The position numbers were made by a program, and so were the translations under genes. 22,687 nt of DNA from Gaiellasilicea sp963794385 (GTDB lineage: Bacteria; Actinomycetota; Thermoleophilia; Gaiellales; Gaiellaceae), in NCBI GenBank assembly GCA_963794385.1, contig CAWCDT010000001.1:1-22687 (forward strand), read 5' to 3'. Below are positions 1 to 7,414 of the stretch, in pieces. The notes below the pieces were generated by a model that was not told where the DNA came from, did not search any database, and was given only the letters and a program-made list of their open reading frames with translations. Each line of letters opens with the position of its first letter. The first letter of the stretch is position 1.

Positions 1-445
1 CCCGCACGCTGCGGATGACGTTCAGGTGCTCTTTCTGGAAGTTGATCAGCTGCTCGGCGACCGATCGGCGCGTCTCGTGGGTGAAGACGAAGTCGTGCGC
101 CGTGACCGGGACGCCGTCGCTCCAGCGGGCCTCGGGCCGGATGTGGTACGTGATGGTCAAGGGCGGCGCCGTCGTGAAGTCGGCGCGGGTGACGAGGTCC
201 GGCCGCCACCTGAAACCCGGGCCGACCACAAATGCGCCGCGGAGAGCGAGCCGCATGATGTTGCCCGGGTCGACGTTGTCGCCGCACTTCAGGAGGTAGG
301 CGTTGAGGCACGGGGGCTCGCGCACCGTCCCGACGTCGACCGTGCCGCCGCGCCGCGGCGTCTCCGCACCTGGCGCGCCGACCGCGGCCGGGACGGCGAC
401 GAGGAGCGCGGCCGCGAGCGTGGCCGCTAGCGACGCTCGAGCCAC
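1..445 (-). CDS. Solute-binding protein, family 5, third tandem copy (partial, N-terminus only)
   Basis: This is the first 148 codons of an extracellular solute-binding protein of the oligopeptide/nickel type (SBP family 5); the rest lies beyond the left edge. The GTG start at 445-443 is chosen because it matches the other two copies exactly: it sits inside the last codons of the preceding gene (19-nt overlap) and opens a Sec-type signal peptide, VARASLAATLAAALLVAVPA. The mature part opens with GAETPRRGGT, shared by all three copies. The family signature ARWSDGVPVTAHDFVFTHE is present near codon 120. There is no lipobox cysteine after the hydrophobic core, so the protein looks secreted rather than lipid-anchored. 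The Cys pair CLNAYLLKC, shared in form with the first copy, may form a disulfide. The ligand cannot be inferred. It is probably co-transcribed with the kinase upstream. Confidence 0.85.
   Translation of the reverse strand, partial: MARASLAATLAAALLVAVPAAVGAPGAETPRRGGTVDVGTVREPPCLNAYLLKCGDNVDPGNIMRLALRGAFVVGPGFRWRPDLVTRADFTTAPPLTITYHIRPEARWSDGVPVTAHDFVFTHETRRSVAEQLINFQKEHLNVIRSVR
344..445 (-). repeat. Signal-peptide direct repeat, copy 3
   Basis: About 100 nt covering the GTG start through the PRRGG codons. It is nearly identical at the nucleotide level to 1966-2067 and 3591-3689. It marks the 5' end of each tandem solute-binding-protein unit. Confidence 0.8.
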
Positions 446-2067
446 CAGTCCTCCGAGTTCTGGGTGAAGTTGAACGGCGAGCCGCCCGGAGTGAATCCGC
501 GGACCGTGTTCTTGACGGCCACCCAGAGCACGGGCTGTACCAGCGGGAGGACCGGCACGGCGCGGGCGAGCTTGACGTCTACGTCGTTGAGGACACGTGC
601 ATGCTGCCGCGGGTCGACGACCAGGTCGGTCTGCTGGACATCGCGCATGACGAGCCGGCTGCAATACCCTGCCCAGTTCTGGACGTCGCCGCACCGAGCC
701 TCCGGCCAGAGGACGCCGCCGCCGTTGTTTGCCCAGGCAAAGAGTGCGACGTCGAAGTCACCGCTCGGGAGCAACTGGCGGAAGAGAGGGCCCGGGGGAG
801 CGTAGTTTGGCACCACCTCGACGCCAACTCTCCGGAGCTGATCGTGGACGAGCAGGAGCGTGCGCTCGCGCACCGGGACACCGGCAGTCGTAAGGAAACG
901 CAGGCTGAGCCGCTCCCCCGCGCAGATGTGGATGCCGTCCGCGCCGAGGCGGCAGCCCGCCTGCCGGAGCAGGCGCTGCGCCCGCGCCGGGTCGTAGCGG
1001 TAGTCGCTCCACGTGGGTCTGTAGGAGGACTCGGTGGGCAGGAGGACGGTGCTGTCCAGCGGTAGACGAGACGATCTCTCCGCTTCGCCGAGGATCGCGC
1101 GTGCGATCTCCTCGCGGTCGATGCCGAATGCGAGCGCCCGGCGGACGAGTGCCGACCTGAGTGCCGGATGCCCGGGAGCAACGACCCGGAACACGAGGTG
1201 TTCCGCTTGAGGGCCAGGCCAGGCGGCCGTCCGCCACCCCGCCACCTGCCGCACTCCCCGGGCAAGTTCTTCGCTCAGCGGAAAGCCGCCCGTGAGGCTG
1301 TGGGCGACGTCGAACTCGTTTCGCCGGACTGGTCCGAGTGGATCGCTGCGATCGTGAGTGAAGCCAAAGACAAGACGGTCGAGGTAAGCAGTGTGCGGCC
1401 CCCAGTAGCGAGGGTTTCGGCCGAGCGCCAACTGCTTGCCGCGCTCCCACTTCTGCACGAGAAAGGGACCGCTCGCGATCGGCCTGCCCGTTCTCGGGTT
1501 GTCGATCCGGTCGATCCAGATCTTCGTCAGGTCCTGCCCCTCGAGCGCATGGCGGGGCAGCACGACTTGGTACAAACGCTGCCAGTCGGAGAACGGCGCG
1601 CGAAGCTCGACCTGGAACGTCTTCGCGTCGACGACGCGGGCTCGGCGGACCCTGCCGTAGAGCGCCCGCGAGTCGTCTTCGGGCGCGGGCGTCTCGAGCC
1701 TGGCGAATGCCAGCTGGGTGAAGAGGAAATCGGAGGCGGTGACCGGCACGCCGTCGTTCCAGCGCGCCTCGGGCTTGATGTGGTACGTGAGCGTGAACGG
1801 CCTCCGGCCGATGTCGACGTCCGAGACGAGGTTCGGCCGAGGGACGAGATCGGGACCGACCTCGAACGCGCCTTCCAGCACCTGCGAGATCGCCGGGTCG
1901 TCGGGGAGGACCTCGCACGCGAACGGGTTGAGGCAGGACGGTTCCAAGCGGAGGACGATGATCGTCCCACCGCGCCGCGGCGTCTCCGCGCCCGGCGCGC
2001 CGGCCGCGCCCGGGACGGCGACCAGGAGCGCGGTGGCGACCGCGGCCGCTAGTGCCGCTCGAGCCAC
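427..2067 (-). CDS. Solute-binding protein, family 5, second tandem copy
   Basis: A 546-residue periplasmic-type solute-binding protein (SBP family 5, peptide/dipeptide binding). The GTG start at 2067-2065 is preferred over in-frame starts further upstream, which lie inside the preceding gene and give an Arg-rich, non-conserved N-terminus. From 2067 a clean signal peptide begins (VARAALAAAVATALLVAVPG), followed by GAETPRRGGT. Family landmarks are ARWNDGVPVTASDFLFTQ (about residue 120), SGPFLVQKW, RNPRYWG, and a C-terminal half rich in LRRVGVEVVP and FDVALF elements. It ends EDWWLERR. The start overlaps the previous gene's stop by 19 nt and its own stop overlaps the next start by 19 nt, so translation is probably coupled. 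It lacks a lipobox Cys. No permease gene is nearby, so import versus a sensing role is open. Confidence 0.9.
   Translation of the reverse strand: MARAALAAAVATALLVAVPGAAGAPGAETPRRGGTIIVLRLEPSCLNPFACEVLPDDPAISQVLEGAFEVGPDLVPRPNLVSDVDIGRRPFTLTYHIKPEARWNDGVPVTASDFLFTQLAFARLETPAPEDDSRALYGRVRRARVVDAKTFQVELRAPFSDWQRLYQVVLPRHALEGQDLTKIWIDRIDNPRTGRPIASGPFLVQKWERGKQLALGRNPRYWGPHTAYLDRLVFGFTHDRSDPLGPVRRNEFDVAHSLTGGFPLSEELARGVRQVAGWRTAAWPGPQAEHLVFRVVAPGHPALRSALVRRALAFGIDREEIARAILGEAERSSRLPLDSTVLLPTESSYRPTWSDYRYDPARAQRLLRQAGCRLGADGIHICAGERLSLRFLTTAGVPVRERTLLLVHDQLRRVGVEVVPNYAPPGPLFRQLLPSGDFDVALFAWANNGGGVLWPEARCGDVQNWAGYCSRLVMRDVQQTDLVVDPRQHARVLNDVDVKLARAVPVLPLVQPVLWVAVKNTVRGFTPGGSPFNFTQNSEDWWLERR
1966..2067 (-). 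repeat. Signal-peptide direct repeat, copy 2
   Basis: Second of three near-identical stretches of about 100 nt covering the start codon, signal peptide and PRRGG codons. It lies exactly 1622 nt from the equivalent start codon on either side. Confidence 0.8.
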
Positions 2068-3689
2068 CAGTTCTCCGCGCCGACGAACGGGTCGATGTTC
2101 CCGCCCGGGGTGTAGCCGCGGACGGTCGACCTCGCGGCACCGAACAACGGCCTGTGGTAGAGGGGGATCAACGGCACGTCGAGCGCAACCCGCGCGTCGA
2201 CTCGGTGCAGCACACGCACGTACTGCTCGGGGTCGAGAACGCGCCCCGCCTCGTCGAGGTCGCGGGTGACGAGCCGCTGGCAATAGCCGGTGACGTTCTG
2301 GCTGCCGCCGCAGCGAAGAACGAAGTTCATAGAGACCTCGGCGACGTCGCGAACCCAGGAATAGTGCGCGAGGTCGAAGTCGCCGCTGGGTAGAACCGAC
2401 AGGAACAGCGGGCCGGAGTCGACATACCCCGGGACGAGCTCGACCCCCACGCGCCGCAGCTGCTCCTGAACGACCCGCAGGCTCTCCTCGCGGAACGCGA
2501 CCCCCGTCATCGTCAAGGCACGCAGCGAGAGCCGCGCGCCGCCGCAGACGTAGATTTCGTCCGCGCCGAGGCGGCAGCCCGCCTGCCTGAGCAGCCGGGC
2601 CGACTCAGCCGGGTCGTAGCCGAGGCCGCTCCAGTTCGGTCGGTAGTAGCGGCTGGTGGTGGCAAACAATGCGCTCTCGCTCACCGCGTCCCGGCGGTCG
2701 ACCTCCCCGAACACTGCCCGGACGAGCGCGGTCTTGTCGATCGCATGCGCAATCGCCCTCCGCACGCGCTTGTCGCGAAGAGCCGGGTGACCCGGAGCCC
2801 GGACGCGGAACGCGAGATGCTCCCACGAGGTCGACGGAAAGGTCTGCACTCCGACCCTCGGCAGCCGCCGCAGCTCCCGCGCCTGGCCGGCCGAGAACGG
2901 GAGGCCGTGGACGACGTCCAGCTCGTTCCGGCGCAGCCATTCGATCGTCTCCTCGTGCTCTTTCCAGAACCGGAGCACGAGCCGCTCGAGATACGCCGGC
3001 CGGGCTCCCCAGTAGCGCGGGTTGCGCTCGAACGTGATCTCACGGCCGCGAACCCAACGCCCGACGAGGAACGGGCCGCTCCCGATCGAGCGTCCGGTCC
3101 TCGGGTCGTGAATCCGCTCGTTCCACACGGTGCTGAAGTCCGCCCCGGCGAGCGCATGCTGGGGAAGCACATATGGGAACAGGCGTCGCCAGTCGGCGTA
3201 GCGCGAGCGGAGCACCACCCTCACGGTCTTGGCGTCGAGCGGACGAACGCTGTTAACCTGGGCCAGCGCCTCCGCGTACGCCGGGTGTAACTCGACCCCG
3301 GCGGAACGGCTCGTCTCGTGCGTGAAGACGAAGTCACGCGCTCTGACAGGCGTCCCGTCGCTCCAGCGAGCCTCGGGGCGAATGTGGTAGGTGAGCGTGA
3401 ACGGCGGCGCCCGCGTGTAGTCGACATGCGAGACGAGGTGCGGCCGCAGCGTCAGGTCGGGACCGGCACGAAACGCGCCGGGGAGAACCATGCCCATGAC
3501 CGATCGCGCAAGGCCTCCGGTGGCATCGCAGCGCTTGAAGAAGACGTTCAGGCACGCCGATTCCTGGATAGTCGACGCGAGCGCGACCGTGCCGCCGCGC
3601 CGCGGCGTCTCCGCGCCGGCCGCGCCGCCCGCGCCCGGGACGGCGACGAGGAGCGCGGCCGCGAGCGCGGCTGCTAGCGCTCTAGCCAC
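2049..3689 (-). CDS. Solute-binding protein, family 5, first tandem copy
   Basis: A 546-residue extracellular solute-binding protein of family 5, the same length as the second copy. The GTG start at 3689-3687 overlaps the kinase stop by 8 nt (GTGGCTAG) and opens a signal peptide, MARALAAALAAALLVAVPG. No lipobox Cys follows it; an Ala-x-Ala type cleavage near AAGA-ETP is likely. Landmarks are ARWSDGTPVRARDFVFTHE, the SIGSGPFLVGRW / RNPRYWG block, and the end ENWWLERH. Being directly coupled to a kinase with an extracellular propeller suggests a partner role in signalling, but family membership alone only supports binding a peptide-like or small ligand. Confidence is high for the family and low for the function. 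Confidence 0.9.
   Translation of the reverse strand: MARALAAALAAALLVAVPGAGGAAGAETPRRGGTVALASTIQESACLNVFFKRCDATGGLARSVMGMVLPGAFRAGPDLTLRPHLVSHVDYTRAPPFTLTYHIRPEARWSDGTPVRARDFVFTHETSRSAGVELHPAYAEALAQVNSVRPLDAKTVRVVLRSRYADWRRLFPYVLPQHALAGADFSTVWNERIHDPRTGRSIGSGPFLVGRWVRGREITFERNPRYWGARPAYLERLVLRFWKEHEETIEWLRRNELDVVHGLPFSAGQARELRRLPRVGVQTFPSTSWEHLAFRVRAPGHPALRDKRVRRAIAHAIDKTALVRAVFGEVDRRDAVSESALFATTSRYYRPNWSGLGYDPAESARLLRQAGCRLGADEIYVCGGARLSLRALTMTGVAFREESLRVVQEQLRRVGVELVPGYVDSGPLFLSVLPSGDFDLAHYSWVRDVAEVSMNFVLRCGGSQNVTGYCQRLVTRDLDEAGRVLDPEQYVRVLHRVDARVALDVPLIPLYHRPLFGAARSTVRGYTPGGNIDPFVGAENWWLERH
3591..3689 (-). repeat. Signal-peptide direct repeat, copy 1
   Basis: First of three near-identical stretches at the 5' ends of the tandem solute-binding-protein genes. 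It is one codon shorter than copies 2 and 3 within the hydrophobic core. Confidence 0.75.
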
Positions 3690-5583
3690 CCGCCGGCTCC
3701 GGCGCGCGCACGCTCACCCAGACGGCACCGCCGCCGGCCGCGAGCCGCTGCGGCTCGTTCCCGAGCTCGATCGTCGCCACGATCTCGCCTTTCGCCGGGT
3801 CGAGCCGGGTCACCGTCTGGTCGAGGCTGGAGGCGACCCACACGCCGCCCTCGCCGACGGCGACGTCGACGGGGCCGTCTCCGACGGGGAAGTCACTTCG
3901 CGTCGGCACGCCGCTGTCGGCCAACACGATTCGCGTCACGGTGTCGTCGTCGAAGTTGGCGACCCAAAGGGTGCCGGCGCCGACGGCTATCGCACTCGGC
4001 GCCGCCCCCACGTCCACCTCGTCGACCTTCCGATTCGTCGCCGGGTCGACCTCGGCGACGGAGTTCCCGGCGCGATCCACGATCCAGAGCGAGCCGAGAC
4101 CGGAGGCGACGTCGCTGAACTCGCGGGACGTCGCGTCGGGAGAGATTAGGAGCTCCGCCTCGACGCCGATGTTCCTCGCCTTCATGGTGCGCGGATCGAT
4201 GCGTCCCGTCGCGCCGTTCTCGCACACGAACCAGACTGCACCGGCGCCGAAGGCCACGCTCGCCCGGGGAGCGCCGCACCCCGTGTCGTCTCCCAGCGCG
4301 GAAACCGGCTCCACCGCCTCTTCCTGCTCGGGGTTGATCCGTGTCAGCTCTGCCTGGGGCCCGAGCGCGACCCAAACGGTGCCTCCGCCGACCGTGAGGT
4401 CGCTCGGATAGCCTCCGACGGAGATCGTCCGCCGACGCTCGCGCGTCGCTGGTTCGATCCGCGACACGTTCTCGTCCTCGACGTTCGCAACCCAGACGCT
4501 CCCCGCCCCGAAAGCGATGGGCCCCGGGTCAGAGCCCACAGGCACCTCGGAAACGAGGTCGTTCGTGCTCGGGTCGATCACTCCGACCGAGTTGGGCGAG
4601 ACCGACGTGAGTCCGTCTGAGCCACGACCGAGCAGCAGGGCAAGAGCGGCGGCGACGCCCGCGAGCGCAACCACGGCCGCGGCGGCGAGTACCCACCGTG
4701 GCGTTCTCGCCGCGGCACAGGCGTCGTCGAGCCCGAGCGCCGAGCGAGCGGCTGCGACGAGCTCGCCCGCGCTGGCGTAGCGCCGGCTCGGATCCTTGGC
4801 GAGCGCGCGGGCGAAGCACCGTGTCGAGCTGCGCGAGGCAGCTCCGGCGCGGGCTTGCGATGGCGGAACCGGCTCCTCGTGCACGTGCGCCCAGAGCAGC
4901 GCGACGTCGGTCGCGCGCGGGAACGGCGACTGCCCGGTCAGGCTCTCGTAGAGGACGCAGCCGAGCGAGTAGAGGTCGGCGCGAGCATCGACCTCGTCCC
5001 CGGTGATCTGCTCCGGCGCGACGTACTCGAGCGTGCCGACGACGTCGCCCGGAGCGGAGACACCGCTGAGCGAGCCGGTCCGCTTCGTCAGCCCGAAGTC
5101 TGCGAGGTAGCAGTGCTCCTTGCCCGCGGCGCTCGCGATCAGCACGTTCGACGGCTTCACGTCCCGATGTACGAGCCCCCGCTCGTGGGCCGCGTCCAAC
5201 GCCTCCGCGACCTGCTCGAGCAGCGCAACCGCACGGCCGGGCTCGAGCGCGCCTTCCGCCGCGAGCAGCTTCCCGAGATCGGTGCCCTCGACGTAGCGCA
5301 TGGCGAGGAAGAGGACACCGTCGTCATCCCCCGCGTTGAAGATCGGGACGACGTGGGGGTGATCGAGCGACGCGGCGACCCGCGACTCGTGCAGGAAGCG
5401 CTCGCGAAATCGGTGGCCCTCTGCGAGCTCGGGCGCGATCACCTTCAGCGCCACCCTGCGCCCGAGGCCGACCTCCTCGGCGCGATAGACCGCGCCCATT
5501 CCGCCTCGGCCGATGAGCCCTTCGATTTGGTAGCCGGCAACCTTGCTCCCGACTACCTCGTCGGAGCTCCACCGCAGAGTCAC
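3682..5583 (-). CDS. Transmembrane Ser/Thr protein kinase with extracellular beta-propeller (PknB-like)
   Basis: A 633-residue Hanks-type kinase. The kinase domain spans about residues 18-283: Gly-rich loop GRGGMGAVY, Lys47, helix-C Glu66, catalytic HRDVKPSN (Asp141), DFG (Asp162) and APE (Glu191). One membrane helix follows at about 297-318. The outside part (about 328-633) has seven repeats of the form GxGxVWV (GAGSVWVAN, GGGTVWVAL, GAGAVWFVC, GLGSLWIVD, GAGTLWVAN, GEGGVWVAS, GGGAVWVSV), which predicts a seven-bladed YVTN/Vgb-like propeller as sensor or docking domain. The GTG start is the only one downstream of an in-frame TAG. Residues about 248-257 (ASRSSTRCFA) look out of frame: shifting the frame gives LAQLDTVLR before RALAKDPSRRY, the usual kinase sequence, so two compensating single-base errors near 4836 and 4810 are likely. 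It is the first gene of the solute-binding-protein operon. Confidence 0.93.
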   Translation of the reverse strand: MTLRWSSDEVVGSKVAGYQIEGLIGRGGMGAVYRAEEVGLGRRVALKVIAPELAEGHRFRERFLHESRVAASLDHPHVVPIFNAGDDDGVLFLAMRYVEGTDLGKLLAAEGALEPGRAVALLEQVAEALDAAHERGLVHRDVKPSNVLIASAAGKEHCYLADFGLTKRTGSLSGVSAPGDVVGTLEYVAPEQITGDEVDARADLYSLGCVLYESLTGQSPFPRATDVALLWAHVHEEPVPPSQARAGAASRSSTRCFARALAKDPSRRYASAGELVAAARSALGLDDACAAARTPRWVLAAAAVVALAGVAAALALLLGRGSDGLTSVSPNSVGVIDPSTNDLVSEVPVGSDPGPIAFGAGSVWVANVEDENVSRIEPATRERRRTISVGGYPSDLTVGGGTVWVALGPQAELTRINPEQEEAVEPVSALGDDTGCGAPRASVAFGAGAVWFVCENGATGRIDPRTMKARNIGVEAELLISPDATSREFSDVASGLGSLWIVDRAGNSVAEVDPATNRKVDEVDVGAAPSAIAVGAGTLWVANFDDDTVTRIVLADSGVPTRSDFPVGDGPVDVAVGEGGVWVASSLDQTVTRLDPAKGEIVATIELGNEPQRLAAGGGAVWVSVRAPEPAGG

Positions 5584-5597
5584 CTTTGAGAGTGTCG

Positions 5598-5639
5598 TCC
5601 TCTAGCGCAACATTTTCAATGTTTCCTCGAGACGCAACA
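5598..5639. promoter_or_regulatory. Candidate operator region between divergent kinase and LuxR genes
   Basis: The 111-nt gap holds a perfect palindrome, AACATT-TTC-AATGTT (5609-5623), in an otherwise very G+C-rich context. A near-perfect direct repeat overlaps or abuts it: TCCTCTAGCGCAACA (5598-5612) and TCCTCGAGACGCAACA (5624-5639), 26 nt apart. This looks like a binding site for a dimeric regulator controlling one or both divergent genes. The LuxR-type product next door is one candidate binder. No convincing -35/-10 pair was found. Confidence 0.45.
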
Positions 5640-5694
5640 ATCGGGCGCAGCGACGGTACGCGCAGCACGCGGGGGCCAAGCGCACAATACGACC

Positions 5695-7257
5695 ATGTCG
5701 GGTGACCTCGGCTGGGCAGAGCTACGCGCGGGTCGCTGGGAATCGGCGCGCGCCGCGTTCGCCGCAGCGGACGAGACGCCGGAGTCGCTCGAAGGCCTGA
5801 GCTGGGCGGCATGGTGGCTCGACGAGGCGGAGGCCGTCTTCCCCGCGCGCGAGCGCGCGTATCGCGCCTATTTAGAGACCGGAGACGGCGCCGGAGCCGC
5901 TCGGATGGCGACGTGGTTGGCTGCCGACGAGCTCGACTTCCATGGTGCCGTCGCCGTCGCGAGCGGCTGGCTGCAGCGGGCGTCGCGCCTCCTCGAGCCG
6001 CTCGACGACGGCCCCGACCACGGCTGGCTTGCCTTCCACGAGGGGTACGTCGCGCAAAAGGGTGGCGACACCAAGCGCGCGCAGAAGCTGGCGGTCGACG
6101 CCGCTGACATCGGCCGGCGGTTCGCAGTCCCCGACCTCGAGATGCTCGGGCTCGCGCTCGAGGGCGGGGCGCTGGTGGCGCAGGCCGAGGTCGAGGCGGG
6201 AATGCGCTGCCTGGACGAGGCGACCGTAACAGCGCTGGCGGGCGAGGCCACAATCCCGATCTCGAGCGCCTGGACTTGTTGCTTCCTCGTCTCCGCGTGC
6301 ACCGCCGTGCGCGACTTCGATCGTGCCTTCGAGTGGTGCGACCGCATCGCCGAGTTCGCGGAACGCTACGGGAGCCGCTACATGCTCGGCTTCTGCCGGG
6401 CGGAGTACGGTGCCGTGCACCTCTGGCGCGGGCGCTGGGCCGAAGCCGAAGAGCTGCTCGAGAGCTCGATCGAGGACTTCGCGAGCTCGCGCCCGGCCTA
6501 CGCGGCCGGCCCGATGGTGCAGCTTGCCGAGCTGCGCCGCCGGCAGGGGCGGCCTGCCGAAGCGGCGCGGCTGCTGGAAGGTGCGGGGACGTCCGAGGGT
6601 GCGCAGCTCGGCCGGGCGCGGCTCGCCTTCGATGCCGGGGACGCACAGACCGCTGTCGAGCTGCTCGAAGGGCTCCGCCGCCGGAGGTCGGGTCCGCGCG
6701 AGTTCGCCGCTCTGGAGGTGCTCGTCCTCGCGTCGATCGCCATCGACGACCTCGATCGTGCCGGTGCCGCGCTCGTCGAGCTTCGTTCGCTCGCCCAGCT
6801 GATCGGGACCGGCGCGCTGCGCGCTGCAGCCGATCTTGCAGAGGGGATGCTCACGGCCGCGCGCGGCGAGCACGAGCGCGCCCGGCCTCTCCTGGAGGAC
6901 GCAGTTGCGGCCTTCGAGTCGAGCGGCGCGCCGTTCGAAGCGGCGCACGCAAGAGCTGAGCTCGCCGCGACGCTCGCCGCGCTCGGCCGGAACGATCGCG
7001 CAGGTCGTGAGCGGGCCGCGGCTGCACGAGCGCTCCGCGCTCTGGGCGCCGTTGCGGCTGCTTACGAAGATGCGGTGACACCACGCGAGCGAGAAGTCCT
7101 CGCGTTGCTCGCCGAAGGACTCACGAACCGGCAGATCGCGGAACGACTCGTCGTCAGCGAGCACACGGTGCACCGGCACGTCGCAAACATCCTGCGCAAG
7201 CTCGATCTCCCCTCGCGCGCCGCGGCGGCCGCACACGCCGCCCGGACCGGCGTCTAG
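5695..7257 (+). CDS. LuxR-type transcriptional regulator with TPR-like sensor region
   Basis: A 520-residue regulator. Residues 1 to about 455 are Ala/Glu/Arg-rich helical repeats in the style of TPR/MalT-like regions (for example WRGRWAEAEELLESS and LRRRQGRPAEAARLLEGA). The C-terminus (about 461-520) is a clear LuxR/GerE helix-turn-helix with TPREREVLALLAEGLTNRQI, then VSEHTVHRHVANILRKL. There is no Walker-type ATPase domain at the N-terminus, so it is a short relative of the LAL regulators. The ATG at 5695 follows a weak CACAAT hexamer six nt upstream; no Shine-Dalgarno sequence is seen. It is divergent from the kinase operon, making it a plausible regulator of that operon, though this is inference. 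Confidence 0.88.
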   Translation: MSGDLGWAELRAGRWESARAAFAAADETPESLEGLSWAAWWLDEAEAVFPARERAYRAYLETGDGAGAARMATWLAADELDFHGAVAVASGWLQRASRLLEPLDDGPDHGWLAFHEGYVAQKGGDTKRAQKLAVDAADIGRRFAVPDLEMLGLALEGGALVAQAEVEAGMRCLDEATVTALAGEATIPISSAWTCCFLVSACTAVRDFDRAFEWCDRIAEFAERYGSRYMLGFCRAEYGAVHLWRGRWAEAEELLESSIEDFASSRPAYAAGPMVQLAELRRRQGRPAEAARLLEGAGTSEGAQLGRARLAFDAGDAQTAVELLEGLRRRRSGPREFAALEVLVLASIAIDDLDRAGAALVELRSLAQLIGTGALRAAADLAEGMLTAARGEHERARPLLEDAVAAFESSGAPFEAAHARAELAATLAALGRNDRAGRERAAAARALRALGAVAAAYEDAVTPREREVLALLAEGLTNRQIAERLVVSEHTVHRHVANILRKLDLPSRAAAAAHAARTGV

Positions 7258-7299
7258 CCCATTCGGGCCAGAAGGGTCCACGGCCCAAGATGGCCTGTC

Positions 7300-7320
7300 C
7301 CGGCGAAGCCGCTGCGCCGG
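7300..7320 (+). terminator. Possible stem-loop after the LuxR gene
   Basis: Inverted repeat CCGGCG / CGCCGG with a 9-nt loop, 43 nt after the LuxR stop. There is no T-run, so termination is only suggested. A weaker GGGCC/GGCCC pair precedes it. Confidence 0.3.
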
Positions 7321-7328
7321 CGTCGCAC

Positions 7329-7334
7329 TAGCCT
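7329..7334 (+). promoter_or_regulatory. Candidate -10 element (TAGCCT) upstream of the methyltransferase
   Basis: TAGCCT lies 8 nt before an ATG at 7343 that is in frame with the methyltransferase. It fits the TAGNNT pattern seen before other starts in this window. Transcription could start at about 7343, giving a leaderless 24-residue extension or a 72-nt leader before the preferred ATG at 7415. Confidence 0.4.
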
Positions 7335-7414
7335 CGCAGGCTATGGAGCGAAGCGCCGCGAGACTCATCACCGAGGTCGCCGCGCTCGCGCGAATCGCGG
7401 AGATCGGAGGAGCG

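Noticed and set aside
2068..2283. Longer N-terminus of the second solute-binding protein
   Set aside because: The extra residues are an Arg-rich shadow of the first copy. The GTG at 2067 gives a signal peptide identical in form to the other two copies.
5872..7371. A 499-codon open frame antisense to the LuxR gene
   Set aside because: It lies opposite a well-supported LuxR/TPR gene and has no recognisable motif. Long antisense frames are expected in such G+C-rich DNA.
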